A DNA stretch of 64,000 bases from Crotophaga sulcirostris (lineage: Eukaryota; Chordata; Aves; Cuculiformes; Crotophagidae): assembly GCA_013397455.1 (NCBI GenBank), contig VYZB01000281.1, forward strand, positions 756,887 to 820,886, in the 5' to 3' direction. Every line of letters starts with the position of its first letter. The stretch's first letter is position 1. A model generated the notes under the pieces. That model ran no database searches. It was given only the letters and a program-made list of their open reading frames with translations, and was not told the origin of the DNA. The position numbers and the translations under genes are program-made. Positions 47,111-58,869 of this stretch are shown here, piece after piece.

Positions 47111-49703
47111 TTTGTTAATATAGAGAAAAAAACTCAGTTTTTTTGTTTAATATGAATAATTTAAAGACTTGGCCTAAATTAGATAAAGAGAATCATGACA
47201 GACATTGCTTGCTAGGTCACTTATTTTACAGATATTGATTTAAGAGAAACCAACTATGTCAGGAGAAAAGGTTGGCATAATATATCAGTGTTTCAAAGGA
47301 ACAATGTTTATGGCATTTTCTAGAGTGCTGTAAGGTAATCCATTAACTAAGAATCCATTAACTAAGAATCCATTAACTAACATTAACTGTAATCTTTGTG
47401 TAGTACTTTGTGATATGTGATTTACTGATTTTTTTATTATATGCAGTTTAAATGTAGTGCTGAACTTTTACCACACTCACAAATCCATGTTCAATAAGGA
47501 ATTATGATTTTGCAGCTTAGACTACAGCTGTGTGAATGCAAACTTTTCTACTTCAAACTTTAAAGTAGTTATTTATAAACATTAAACTTCCTAATATTTT
47601 CAGATATAAATTACTTAAGTGCAGGCAATGGGTAGAAAAGATTCTTGCTATAATATTACTTGCAGCTGCTGTGACTAGCATCAGCCTTTTAGAGAAAGGG
47701 AATAATTACACATCTTAAAACAGTAATTTTCTGTAAATTACACTGGTTGTAGACAAATTTCCTATTGTGAAAGGGTCTTATACTTGAAATTGTTCAAAAT
47801 GGTGGAAGTATAACTCATTCCATCCTGTAGTTGTTTGTAAGAGTAAGACAAAAAAATAAAGACAGGAGGACTGAATTAGTTCAGACATAATGGTCTGCTC
47901 CTTTGATGGAAGGACTGTGTTGGGATCATGTCTGTTCAGTAAGAGGAGCTTAGGACTGGAAATCATGACTAAATATTGCTGTGCTAGAAATAAGGTCTAA
48001 GTCATTAATAATGACTGATGACTAAGTCATTAACATTTCTACCCACCAACCCCTTTGAGGGCTCATGGTAAAACACTGATACCACGAGACATACTGAAGG
48101 GAGAAATGTTTACCTTTGTGACTGTTAATCTCATTGTCTTCAGAGATACAAAGCCACAGTGTGCTTGAACGAAGTTTTTGCCATCCTGAAGGAGAGGAAG
48201 ACACCCATCATAACCTTCTTTACCCCACTGGAAATGCATGCATCAGCTCCCCCAGCTGTGTCTTCCTTCCCACTCTCAAAATAGCTTTTCTCTCTGTTGT
48301 TCACTCTCTTTCTCTTTTCACATATTTTTAAACAGGTTTTGGCACAGCCAGGAATGTGGCAGATTCTGTAGTACTGCTATAACAAAGAACGAGGTACAAG
48401 CAATATCTGAAACAGCCCAAGCTCACAGAAGTTTTCTGGCTCTCAGTAGGGCTGATAACATATTTGCTGTGTTTGTTTTTTTTTCTCTTGCAGTTATAGG
48501 CAACGTCATTTCTAAGAACAGAGTTTCTGGCTTTTAGGTTACATATTTTCCATTATGGTTTTTTTCCTTGTTTCATCTACAGGAAAGAGGGCCTGAGTTC
48601 TACTAATAACAATTCCACCACCTCAGCTGGCACTTTCTGCCTACCCTCAAGCAATTTCTATTTTTATATAATCTAAAATTTTAGACAAAGGATGCTGAGA
48701 CAGGCTTACATGCACAAAACTTTACTAGGGTTTCCATGGCTGATGGAAGACATCAATTCTAACAGTGAAAGTTACAGTGCAGCAGGTGATGACAATAAAG
48801 ATGACATGGTGAATTTTCACTGTGTTTTTTCTCTAGCATTATATACTTTGGTGGGGGAAGTGTAAACTATAAAGGAAGGGGGTAAGAAAATTGAGAGAAA
48901 GGAGAGGTGAGTTTCATGCATTGCCTCCCATGAGAAATCCGACATAACAAGAATATTGGGTTTTGCACTTGCAGGAGTACAAGAATAGCAGCTTGAAAAC
49001 AACAGTCTGAGAACAAGGCAAAACCCCTGCCCTGGGAAAAACCCTGCCCCAGCAGCTCAGGTGAAAGGCACAGAGCTGCAAGTGAAAGGCAGGAGTCAGA
49101 ACTGAAAATGCTAACCTTTGTTTTACTGCATATAAAGCACTGTGCAACAAAAGGTTTTCCAGGTGTGCTTTCTCTGCAGCTTCAGTGAAAGGGGAAGAAG
49201 GGTGTTTAGGATGACAGCCTTATCTCCTACTTTAGTACTTAGATAGTAGATTCATAAAAACAGAAGATGTTTGTAAACCTCATTAAACAAGGTTTAAAAT
49301 TATTTACTTAAATTCTAGCCCCTCACAATGGTGCCAGAAAATGCGTATTCTTCATGACATGTTCTACCTTGCTTATTTTTCCAAGTTTTTCTAAGTACTG
49401 TTTATTTCCCTACATGTTTAGTTAACTGCCCCTCAAATCCAATCTCAATCTGCCGCATAGAAATTAATCTGGTCATGCCTAGTCCTACAGCAGGTTTAAT
49501 TATTTATTGGCATCATCCTTGTAATGGTTGTTCATATCTAAAAAGATTACTGTCAGTCTTCTTATTTCTGGACTGCAATTCAGGTCCTTTAACCTTTCAT
49601 CACTGCTACTGGTTTTTAACCCACAGGATTCTTAATGATCCTTTTCATTCTTTTCTTAATTTCTTTAAGAGTAAGTCTCACAACCAAATGCAGTAATTCA
49701 CCT
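47111..49703. other. Non-coding stretch with a 15-base tandem repeat
   Basis: No gene recognised. A tandem repeat at 47,337-47,380 is listed separately. The last 200 bases before 49,704 may be 3' sequence of the old minus-strand LINE that continues after the young CR1, but the match is weak. Confidence 0.45.
47337..47380 (+). repeat. Tandem repeat of AATCCATTAACTAAG, about 2.9 copies
   Basis: Two exact 15-base units (47,337-47,351 and 47,352-47,366) and a 14-base third unit (47,367-47,380), followed by another CATTAACT. The lack of differences between units points to recent expansion or replication slippage. Confidence 0.92.
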
Positions 49704-50016
49704 AGTCAGCCAGGGGTTGGTCTCTTCTCTCAGGTTACCAGTGACAGAACTAGAGGACATGGACTAAAGCTTCGTCAGGGAAAGTTTAGGCTTGATATTA
49801 GGAAAAAGTTCTTCACTGAAAGGGTAATTAACCATTGGAATGTGCTGCCCAGGGAGGTGGTGGAGTCGCCAACCCTGGAGGTGTTTAAGGGGAGATTGGA
49901 TGAGGCACTGAGTGCCATGGTTTAGATGATGTGTTGGTGTTAGTGTTGGGTTATAGGTTGGACTTGATGATCTCAGAGGTCCTTTCCAACCTTGTAATAC
50001 TGTGGTACTGTGATAC
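49704..50016 (+). mobile_element. Young 5'-truncated CR1 LINE inside an older LINE
   Basis: A shorter member of the same young family as the 6.6 and 21.3 kb copies. It begins at AGTCAGCCAGGGGTTGG, keeps the frame open through [19 protein letters not shown] and [10 protein letters not shown] to the stop near 49,923, and ends with GTAATACTGTGGTACTGTGATAC (about 49,994-50,016). It sits at the 3' side of an ancient minus-strand LINE relic, so the insertion is later than that relic. Confidence 0.94.
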
Positions 50017-50039
50017 CTGTGTCTCACTCAGAACCAGTT

Positions 50040-51130
50040 GTTGTCTCCTGTATTTTACTTTGGAAATTCCTCCATTATTATGCTGAGAATTAGGTCTATC
50101 CTCTTTTGCAGCAGCATTGTTTTGTTGACTCACGTAATTTGAGTCCAGTATGCCAATAATTCCCTGCAGTTTTTCTGCATAGACAGATATTCTCTATTAT
50201 TTATTTGCACATTTACATAATTCTCTTTGAATAATTTTACATTTGTTCTTACGTGTTTCAGTCTTGATGCTTTCTGGGCAGCTTTTATTCATCACGATAT
50301 TTTAAAGACTAATCTTGTCTTTCTTATAGCTCACAGCTCTCTATAATTCTATATAATGTTAACAAACACATTCATCGATGCTGTTAGTGAAAATACCAAT
50401 AATACTACTAATAATAGCAGCTGGGCTCATTTGCCTGAGGACTCACCAAGAGCCCTTGCTCTCTAATTCAGTTGCAAGCTTGGGTCTCACTGAGTATAAT
50501 TTTTCAATTAAATGTGTGCCTATCTTATTCAGATCTTGTTTCCTTAGTTTGCTTTTATGATTATTTATATTGTCCAAAGTTTACTTAAGTCCAGATGTTT
50601 CACAGCTCACATTTTCCCCATTCCACTGGGCCACCAAAGAAAGTTAATTCAGTTATATCCGATTTTTCTTCACAATTGCATCTTATCTGCATTGTACAAT
50701 ATATGCTTTTTATAAACTGATGGTTTCATAGTTCTAATGCAATATTTTTTTTTGAGAATATGTGTTAGATTAGCTGGGCCATAATTTTCTAGTTCTTTTC
50801 CCTCCTTTCTTGTTTATACAGATGGGTACTGTGACAACTGATCTGCAGTCTTCTGGGACCATCTCCACTTTTCTTGCATTTTCAGAGGCAATTATTAATG
50901 ACTCAGAGAATACATTGACTATATTACTAAGTAGCCTAGGGTGAATTTCATCAGTTCCTGCTGACTCAGGTACACCTAATTTATCTTAGCGTTCATTAAC
51001 CTGCTCTTCCTTTGGCTTGTACTACTGCCACCTCATTTAAAGTAGTTTAGTTAAATGGTTGTTCATGTTTAATCATTTTTGGTGAAGACTGAAGGCAAGA
51101 GGACTTATACTGCTTTTCTCATATCCTTGT
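50040..51130 (-). mobile_element. Ancient CR1/L3-like LINE relic (linker and RT)
   Basis: Minus-strand motifs occur in proper order over 1.1 kb. LPSVFTKND (about 51,075-51,105) matches FASVFTKEN. TDEIHPRLLSNIVNVFSESL (about 50,900-50,960) matches GPDGIHPRVLKELADVIAEPL. VPEDCRSVVTVPI with NKKGGKR (about 50,800-50,860) matches VPEDWKxANVVPIFKKG. IISSIIGIFTNSIDECV (about 50,360-50,410) matches PLLFNIFINDLDEGI. Stops and shifts are numerous. The relic is interrupted near its 3' side by the young plus-strand CR1 at 49,704-50,016, and weakly similar sequence continues to about 49,490. Confidence 0.7.
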
Positions 51131-51783
51131 TTTGACTAATGTTATGATTTCTGTTAGATTTTCAAGTCGTTAGAAGTCCCTGATATAGCTGATGCAACTA
51201 TAACTGTTTTTTTACTATATTTCTCTCTTCCTTCTAGTATAATGATGTTATTCTGCTTCTTCACAGTCCTTTTTAGAGATAAATGAAAATTATTCTAATC
51301 TTTAAAGATGGTCCAACTTTTAGAATGGTTTCCTTGCTAGAAGGAAATACTTCAGCTGTGTTTTTGTTTCTCAAATAAATGTTTAAAAAGTATTTTTAAG
51401 TGTTATGGTTGCAAGCATTAAGTAGACTAAAGTATTGCTACTGGACTTGTTAGTGTGAATACAATATGAGACACTCATACGAACAGCTGGTGCTCAATGA
51501 TCCAGTCTATGTCGTGAAATGAACACGCCTCACTTGCCATTTAATAAGAACTTGAGTTTAGGGGATTTTTTTCCCATGGAAAGTTTCATTTCCTTATCAG
51601 ATGCCTGAATACTGAAGACAAAAGTTCTACCAAAATAATTTTAAGATAAAATACTCCTGTGTTATCTTGTGCTCCCAAATTCTGTGGTAAATTGGTGACA
51701 CTGACTTGACTTCATCCCTTGAGATGGGCCACAGGCTCCCTACTTAAGTAGTTCCAGTTCACTATCATGTGAGAAATATATTA

Positions 51784-51880
51784 TTTTAGATGATGGATTG
51801 GTGTTAGTGGTAGATTATAGGTTGGACTCGATGATCTCAGAGGTCCTTTCCAACCTTGTAATACTTTGATACTGTGATAA
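51784..51880 (+). mobile_element. Very short CR1 copy (3' UTR only)
   Basis: Only the last 97 bases of the young CR1 family are present: TTTAGATGATGG, GGTTGGACTCGATGATCTC, GTCCTTTCCAACCTTG, then AATACTTTGATACTGTGATAA. The left end falls at the ORF2 stop codon (TAG). It shows reverse transcription that aborted after less than 100 bases. Confidence 0.92.
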
Positions 51881-53479
51881 TATGCTTACAGTTATAAAAA
51901 ATGAAGAAATCAATAAATCATGTAGCACAGAAAGCTGGGGGGACGGGGGAAGAGAAAAATCAAAACCACAGTCTTCTAATCAATGATGGGATTAGCTGAA
52001 ATATATTAACCATCTCTAACTCTGGCACTTGCTGTCTGTCTTCTGGCCCTCCCTTTACTGAGACATTTATCTGTGCTGCTGGATTTGCTGAGGCTGCCTC
52101 TTCTTCCTCAGAAACAAGATAGCCCTTCAGTCTGGAGTAAAAGATGAAGACTCAGCTGGAGATGCATTTGTAGTGCTATAAATTATGATGGTCTGTGACA
52201 TTCCACTGACTGCTTATTTGATAGCCTTCATTCTGACATACAAAGCAATGGGCAATCCATAGGTGAAAGCTAAACTGGCCTTTGAGGATTTCTGGAAGGC
52301 TGTTATGGGCAATACTTCTCAGAAGAAGAGTATACATTTTTGGTGTCATTTTCCAGCAGGACTAATTCTATTGAGGGCACAAAACACGACCCCTCTGTCA
52401 CTGGGTAAGCAATACTTTTGTGTGAGGGCTGAGGAGGGAAAGTCAGAGGTGGCTGATCTTTCACAAGACCCATATTTTGTGCCACTGTCTATCAATAAAA
52501 GAGTTCAACACTTTTATCAGACTTTCTGATGAATAGGGTTAGAATGTGAAATCACTGAAGGCCGAACTTTGATCAAGCTGACAAGTAAAACAATTGAAAT
52601 TGTTGGAGATTGGAGAGAAGAGTAGAGAACCGGTCCCATGGAAGAAAATAAATAGGAAAAAAGTTTCCTTCAATGTGAATGATACTATGGTAAAAGAGAG
52701 ACATTAATTAAGATTAATCAATTTACTTTTGGTAATCATGAGTGTTTCCCAGATATAGCTAATTATTATGGGTGGTTTTAGTTTACGATAAAAGCTCATT
52801 TTCCATGCAATCCACCTCCTTCTCCTTCCTCTTCCACATAATGATGTTAGAAAACTATAACCTGATATGGCTGCTATTTTCATAAGAGATTATTATGGTA
52901 ACATATATGGATTAATGAGGGTTTCGGCTGAATAAGAATTGTAGCAATTGGCCCTTGAGATTTCATTTAATTGAGTCAGAAAATGGAGGACTAATTACAA
53001 ATGGGGAAAGATTTCTATACTTTTAAACACCTATATTTTGGGGAATTATGTCTTTCTTTTAATGCAAAAATGAATAGCATAGCAACAGAATTATCAAAGA
53101 AAGCAAAGTACAATGTACATGTGGAAAAAGCTATTTCAGAAATATCTTGCCTTCATTCAATATGATACAAACTGTTTTCAAACCAACGTAAAATGTGTTT
53201 AGAAATACAGGGCCAAATTGCTTTCCCTACAGAAAAGTTAAGGCATATGAGTTTCATTTCTTGGAAAAACATCTCTGTTTTATTTAGAGGAATAGGGGAA
53301 CACAGAGGTGTTTCAGGAGTGTCTAATGATTTTTTGACTAAGTGGAGACTCCTTAAATAAGTTGGTTTCCTACAGACTGCACTATGAACTTTTCTAAAAA
53401 ACAGACCCCTTGAGAAATATTGAGTTTGGCATCTAAAACCAGACTTTTGCAAGTGATCCCCATTTGTCATTGCAGATAG

Positions 53480-53497
53480 CTGACCCTTTTGGGTCAG
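53480..53497 (+). promoter_or_regulatory. Perfect palindrome of nuclear-receptor-like half-sites (ER4)
   Basis: CTGACCC TTTT GGGTCAG is a perfect inverted repeat with 7-base arms and a 4-base spacer. It contains two GGGTCA half-sites facing outward, the everted-repeat arrangement bound by some nuclear receptors. The motif could equally be a chance hairpin. Confidence 0.4.
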
Positions 53498-54339
53498 ATC
53501 TCCATATTTTCTTTTCAGCGGGGAAAAGAGTTATTTCTTTCTCCCTTTAGAGTATTATCAGGGATTTCTGATGATTATTTTAATGCAACAGCAATTACAA
53601 TACATGTAACAAAAACAGGTAAGGGTTACACAAATGGTTTCAGATCTGGACCTGTGAAAATGTGGTTGTCCTTCTTTTGCATGCACAGAGACTAACCTAA
53701 ATAATTTCAAATTGAGTTACTGACAAGGGCACAAAACTAAAGGAAAAGAAAAAAAAATCTTTTTCTTCCCCACCCTTATAAAGTAGCGTAAAGAGTTCAG
53801 CAACGTGTGGGCACATCTGGCATTCATTTCCTGTTCACTGTCATGTTCTGCCAATTTAAAGTGATGCTTCTGTGCTATCTGTGGGGAGCAATGATGAATA
53901 CAATAGGCGCCCCAAGTGCCTTGACACTGCCATACAGTCAAACTGCAGGACCTCACCAATTACACAGCTGCTCTTCCTTGGCAGACCTGTGTGTTAATTC
54001 ATGGGTATGAAACTGTCAACACAGCTTGTGTTGCAGCACTGACACCAGATCTGTTACACAGAGAGATCTTCCCCCAAAGAGCAAACATCATACTTGGGTT
54101 TTTTTTTAAAGTGGCACCTCACAGCATGCCCAGTGCACTGGTGAGATCATACAATAAATCCCAAGGATGGGACAGAGATATTAAAAATGCAGAGGACTAA
54201 CAAGTGCCATTGAGCATATCTTTGTGCAGGGAGTGGGGAAATGAAGAATAATGTTGAGTTGTTGATGTCTGATCACTTTGACATACTCCTTGCTCTTGTG
54301 GTGGACCCTGGCAGCAGCACAAATTCCATAACTGTAATG

Positions 54340-54690
54340 CTGTAGAAATATATGAGAAAAAGAGGAAAAGAGAAAACTAGAGAAACGTTAGGAAAGTGGA
54401 AGACTGAGGGGAGAGAGAAGGGGGCCTGTGGTACAAAAGATTCAGGCTGGAAACTGCTGAGATTAGAGGGTTAGAAGCACCTAATGGTGTGTTCTATAGA
54501 GATGCAGAGATCCTGGGGTCATAATGAGGAATCAAGGGGAAATGGGGTCACATAAACAGTTTGAATGCAGAAAGGAGTCATTGGTACTGGACAACTAAGA
54601 AAGATGAGGGAAAAATGGAAATGAAAAATGTTGGAGAAAGATGAGAAGAGAGAGAAAGGAAACAAGAGAAGAAGAAAAAGTGATGGGGAG
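54340..54690 (+). repeat. Purine-rich low-complexity tract
   Basis: Mostly A and G over about 350 bases, with many GAGAAAG, GGAAAG and GAAGAA runs, especially 54,354-54,422 and 54,590-54,690. Low-complexity sequence; no protein similarity is implied. Confidence 0.7.
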
Positions 54691-55019
54691 GTTTGAAACC
54701 TGCCTACAGTGGAAGACTGAAATCTGAGAAAGACTTTTCCAAAGTCTTTTTGAAGAGAGGCTATAATGGTCCAAAGTGTTAAGCTCTGGGAGATAACACA
54801 GACAAATTCATTTGTACAAACACTTCAATAGAGATTTCTGTATTCTTAAAAAAAACATCTGATTCTTTCAAAGTTATGAGAGCCTCCCCACAACTTCATC
54901 CTGAGCTGTGAGACGTCTAGTCAGCACTGGGTCAGTCCAGAAGAGATGTGCTACTGAATCACTTCAGAGGGCCTCAAGAAGAGGTGACAGTTGGGAAAGA
55001 AATTTGGCTAATGATATGG

Positions 55020-55115
55020 ATTTTGCCTCTTAATTTAATTTAAAATATTAATAATTAATATATAAACTAAGCATTTAATTTTCACTTAATTATTTATTTT
55101 AATTATCATTATAAA
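55020..55115. repeat. AT-rich island
   Basis: About 95 bases almost free of G and C, with repeated TTAATTTAA and AATTAATA motifs. It could be a matrix-attachment type sequence, but nothing specific is shown. Confidence 0.6.
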
Positions 55116-56857
55116 AGTCCTCAAACTGATTAAGCAACATGGACCCCTGTGCATTCAGCCCAACGGTTGCCTTTGCAGGAGCCATATAGTGGAACTCTGA
55201 CTTCACCAGTGTCACCTCGTGTGGACACAGATGCAGACTGGCATGAGCTGCTGGCTCAGTTGGACTTGCTGATGGTTCAGAGAAGAGCTAGTTTCTGGAT
55301 CAGATAATTTCGTTGTATGTGCGTGGACCCCATTAGCAGGAATTTTGAACCTATTCCTCTGTTTGCTTGCACAGTGATTTGTGCACACACACGGCTGCCC
55401 AGGCACCACATAGGTGGTCCTGGGGGCTCCTTTTGGAGCTGCAGATTTCAGTGAGAAAGCTCAGGCAGTTCATCTGTTTATCTTTCCTTCAGACATTTTC
55501 TGATACACAGAGTCACTGCAGTCCATTTGTACTGGTTTGTGGAGCATGAAGTGGATTCACCCTGTGTAGCTCCATGTGGGGGAAGGTGGCAATGTGGGTT
55601 GCACAACCCTGTAGTTATGCACTGCAGCCAAGGCAGTAATCTTGCAGTCAGCTGTAAAAAAGCCCAAATACGTGAGAGACACAAAGCAGTGTGCTCATCA
55701 GTTCTAGTATTTGTTGTTATTTTTTCTGTTGCTTTTCACTTCTTCCCTGATGATCCAAGGCTAGAACTTTCTAGGTAGGAACCATCTCAGGTTTTTAAAG
55801 TTATTGTTCACTCCTCAGCACAACACCTTGTTTCCAAAGCAATTTGCATGAGAAAAAAAAAAAAAGTTATTGAAGTGAAAGGCTTTGTATGTAAAGAAGG
55901 AGCTAGTAAGAATTTAAAATGACATTTTGAGTGTCCTCAAGATCTTGCCTTTTTGGCCTGGCTTGCTTCCAGAGCTCCTGGAAGCAGTTTCACTGTTGCC
56001 TTGAGCTGATCCAAGCCTGACTGGCGCCCTGAAAGACAGTCTTGTCCTCCACATATGACAGTATGATCGTCACCACCTCCGTCTGTGTGCCAGCTCCAGC
56101 TCTGGTTTGACAGGGTGATGAGTGTGTATAGGGATCTGACATGAGTGAAAATTAGCATTTTTTTTTTCTCTCTGCATGGTTGGTGTTCACCTGAGCCGTC
56201 AGCTGCAGGGTCTCATGATCACCAGCACTACCTTTCAGTAAGAATAGGGATTATGGTGTGCACATCAGCTATTGTGAAAGTGTGGACAGGTCTGAAATCA
56301 CACTTGCAGACAACAACTTTGTCTTTGAGGGATGCCAGATATTGTGAATTAATTCATTCCAGAACAGCTGCTCGCAAGAATGCTTCAACCTAGTTTTATC
56401 ACATTTAACTTTAGGCTTTACTGAGGCACCTAAGCTAGAAGTGCTCTCTATAGTTCATACAAAAATAGGTTTCTCCAGAGAGTGCCTTGTATTAGGACCA
56501 GGCTGACAGAGGGATGCTTTCTCTCTCTCCACGTTAACTGTCTGGGAAGACTAACATTACCAACCTGCTAACTTAGATGCCTAATATAAGGACGTAAAAG
56601 TCACTTAATAAACTATAGTTTTACTCTCCTTTAGGACTGTTGTAAGTACTTTGAAAGTGGCTTGCTGAAATCCAGAAGACGACGGATGTAATTCATGATT
56701 CACAAAGATATTTTAGGACAATTTCCCTGTGTTGACAAGCCCTAAATTATATCTTTCTCAGAGCCAAAAAAACCCCCAAATAGTTGGAAATATATGGGGT
56801 TTTTTCCAAATGAAGAATAGAAGAGGCTGTAAGGTTCCCATTTTTTCAGTGGGAAAC

Positions 56858-56872
56858 ATATATATATATATA
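56858..56872. repeat. Short (AT)7 repeat
   Basis: Fifteen bases of uninterrupted alternating A and T. Short dinucleotide microsatellite. Confidence 0.85.
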
Positions 56873-57687
56873 CTTCTTGGAAAACACTCTTCAGAGAGTT
56901 TGAATCCTTCTTCTCTGCTGTAGTAAATTCCTACCCTACAAAGCTGTATGTAATGCCTTCCCTGCTGACACACCTGCCATTGTTTCTTATTATAAAGTAT
57001 CCACCACTAGCCTCCTGAAGGGCTAGCAAGGTAAACTCAACCTTATGTCTGGAAGTCAAGCTGGGTTCACCTTGGGTCTTGTTTGGTTGTTGGCAATAAA
57101 GGTTGAAGAGGCCACACTCTGGGTTCAGCTGTGCTCAACTTGTTTTCTTCATGGGAGCTACAAGGTATAACTGCAAGCAGTATCTGACTTTGTAATTGCA
57201 GCATAAATTCTGTTTATGTTGCACAAAATGGAGCAGGATTGAGAGTCGTCTCTCTTAACTGCATTGGAGCAGCAGGATAACAGGAACAAAAAGCAATAAA
57301 AAAAATTTAGTTACTGAAGTAAGCAGATGACTCCAACTATATTCAGTAAGTAGAACTGTTCAGTAAGAAATTGCCATATTTTTCTGCTTGCTTTTAGAGG
57401 CAGAAACACTTAATTTTTTTCCACTTAGAAAGAGTTTCTCTAATGTCATTTGAACTATGTGGAGGGTTACACGCTGTTGTGTTGCAAAAAAGAGTACACA
57501 GTTTGCTATCATCAGACCCTAATGGGAAAAGCAATAAAACAAGTTAATGGCTTCTTCAGAGGGCTGAAAGATTCACAAACTTTTTTAACTCACATGTACA
57601 TAATGCTCACCTATGCTGCAGCTAGTATTGGCTTTTCAGGTAAGAAAACAAAGTATATTTATTAGTTAATATTCTTGTAAGTCAAAA

Positions 57688-57701
57688 CCAGCAGAGGGCA
57701 C
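57688..57701 (+). promoter_or_regulatory. CTCF-like motif (full consensus match)
   Basis: CCAGCAGAGGGCAC agrees with the CTCF core CCASYAGRKGGCRS at all 14 positions. Flanking sequence is not CpG-rich. It has the same orientation as the weaker match at 33,359-33,372. Sequence match alone does not show binding. Confidence 0.5.
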
Positions 57702-58220
57702 GTGTTTGAGCAGCTACACCTGGCAGTGAGTTCTTTTTGTCCCCTTACTTATGAAATGAATGTGCCATTGCCTGAGCTGACACAAATTCTTCTGTCACAT
57801 CATCTGCCTCTAAGGGCACAAAACATTGTGAGGAATCTTTAAAAACTCTGCAAGTTAAAACCCTAGGAAGCATACAAGCTTCCGACTGTTCTTGCATTTG
57901 TATTGTCTGCTTGATAGTTGTTCAGGCTGGCAAATAGCGAGTGTGTGCCAGCTCACTCTCATTTCTATTCTAGTTCTGCACCAGAGAGTCTGTGGGCTTC
58001 AGTGGAGTCACTGCTTATTTGCACTTGTCAGAGATCAGAACTAGGACTGCTTTTGAAGACAACTTTAAAGAGTGATTGCTTAAGTCTAATATCTGGCCAT
58101 GAGAGGCAGACCCTCTCTGCATTGGTTCATTTGTTTGAATCAAAGTTGGTAATGGGGGAGTGTCATTGTTGTTTCATAGCAGTTCATTAGTTGCTTTTAA
58201 ATTAGATGACAAGTTCAGTT

Positions 58221-58586
58221 CACAGTATCGCAGTATTACAAGGTTGGAAAGGACCTTTGAGATCATTGAGTCCAACCTATAACCCAACACTAACACCAAC
58301 CCATCATCTAAACCATGGCACTGAGTGCCTCATCCAATCTCCTCTTAAACACCTCCAGGGTTGGCAACTCCACCACCTCCCTGGGCAGTGCATCCCAATG
58401 GCCAATCACCCTTTCAGCGAAGAACTTTTTCCTAACATCAAGCCTAAACCTCCCCTGACGAAGCTTTAGTCCATGTCCTCTAGTTCTGTCACTGGTCACC
58501 TGAGAGAAGAGACCAACCCCTGTCTGACTCCAACCTCCTTTTAGGTAGTTGTAGAGAGCAATAAGATCACCCCTGAGCCTCCTCTT
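58221..58586 (-). mobile_element. Young 5'-truncated CR1 LINE, minus strand
   Basis: The plus strand starts CACAGTATCGCAGTATTAC, the reverse of the ACTGTGAT tail, and continues through the 3' UTR into ORF2. The minus-strand frame is open to the stop with [34 protein letters not shown] and [11 protein letters not shown]. Similarity ends at about 58,586 near the codons for EKRRLRG. Same young family as the 6.6, 21.3 and 49.7 kb copies. Confidence 0.94.
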
Positions 58587-58869
58587 TTTGAGTGGAGAAA
58601 CCCAGGCTTCTTGGGGAATAGCATTCCGTTGGGAGAGGTATATGTATATGCAAAGTTATTAGGTCAATATTCAGGGAAAATTTGACCTAATTATACCTAT
58701 AGCAATATATGTGGAATTTCCTGGGTGCTAATCCTGCCTGTTGGGGTTACTGCTGGATGTAAAAGATAACTCCAGGCCATCCAGCAGTTTGCCAGTATGG
58801 TAAGGGACTTCGATGACAGTGACCCTTGACTCCTGACCTTTTTCTTCAAAATAAGAGTTGCTGGACTTT

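Larger units (their letters stand above)
51881..58220. other. Non-coding stretch with small motifs
   Basis: About 6.3 kb with no recognised transposon or gene. It contains a hairpin of GGGTCA half-sites (53,480), a purine-rich tract (54,340-54,690), an AT-rich island (55,020-55,115), a GC/CpG-richer pocket (55,935-56,160), a short AT repeat (56,858) and a CTCF-like site (57,688). Sequence at 52.7-53.1 kb reads like conserved non-coding DNA but this is only an impression. Confidence 0.5.

Noticed and set aside
48238..48537. Open frame of 99 codons with hydrophobic stretches
   Set aside because: Hydrophobicity comes from T-rich codons; no family match, and the good acceptor near 48,493 is followed at once by a stop in the usable frames.
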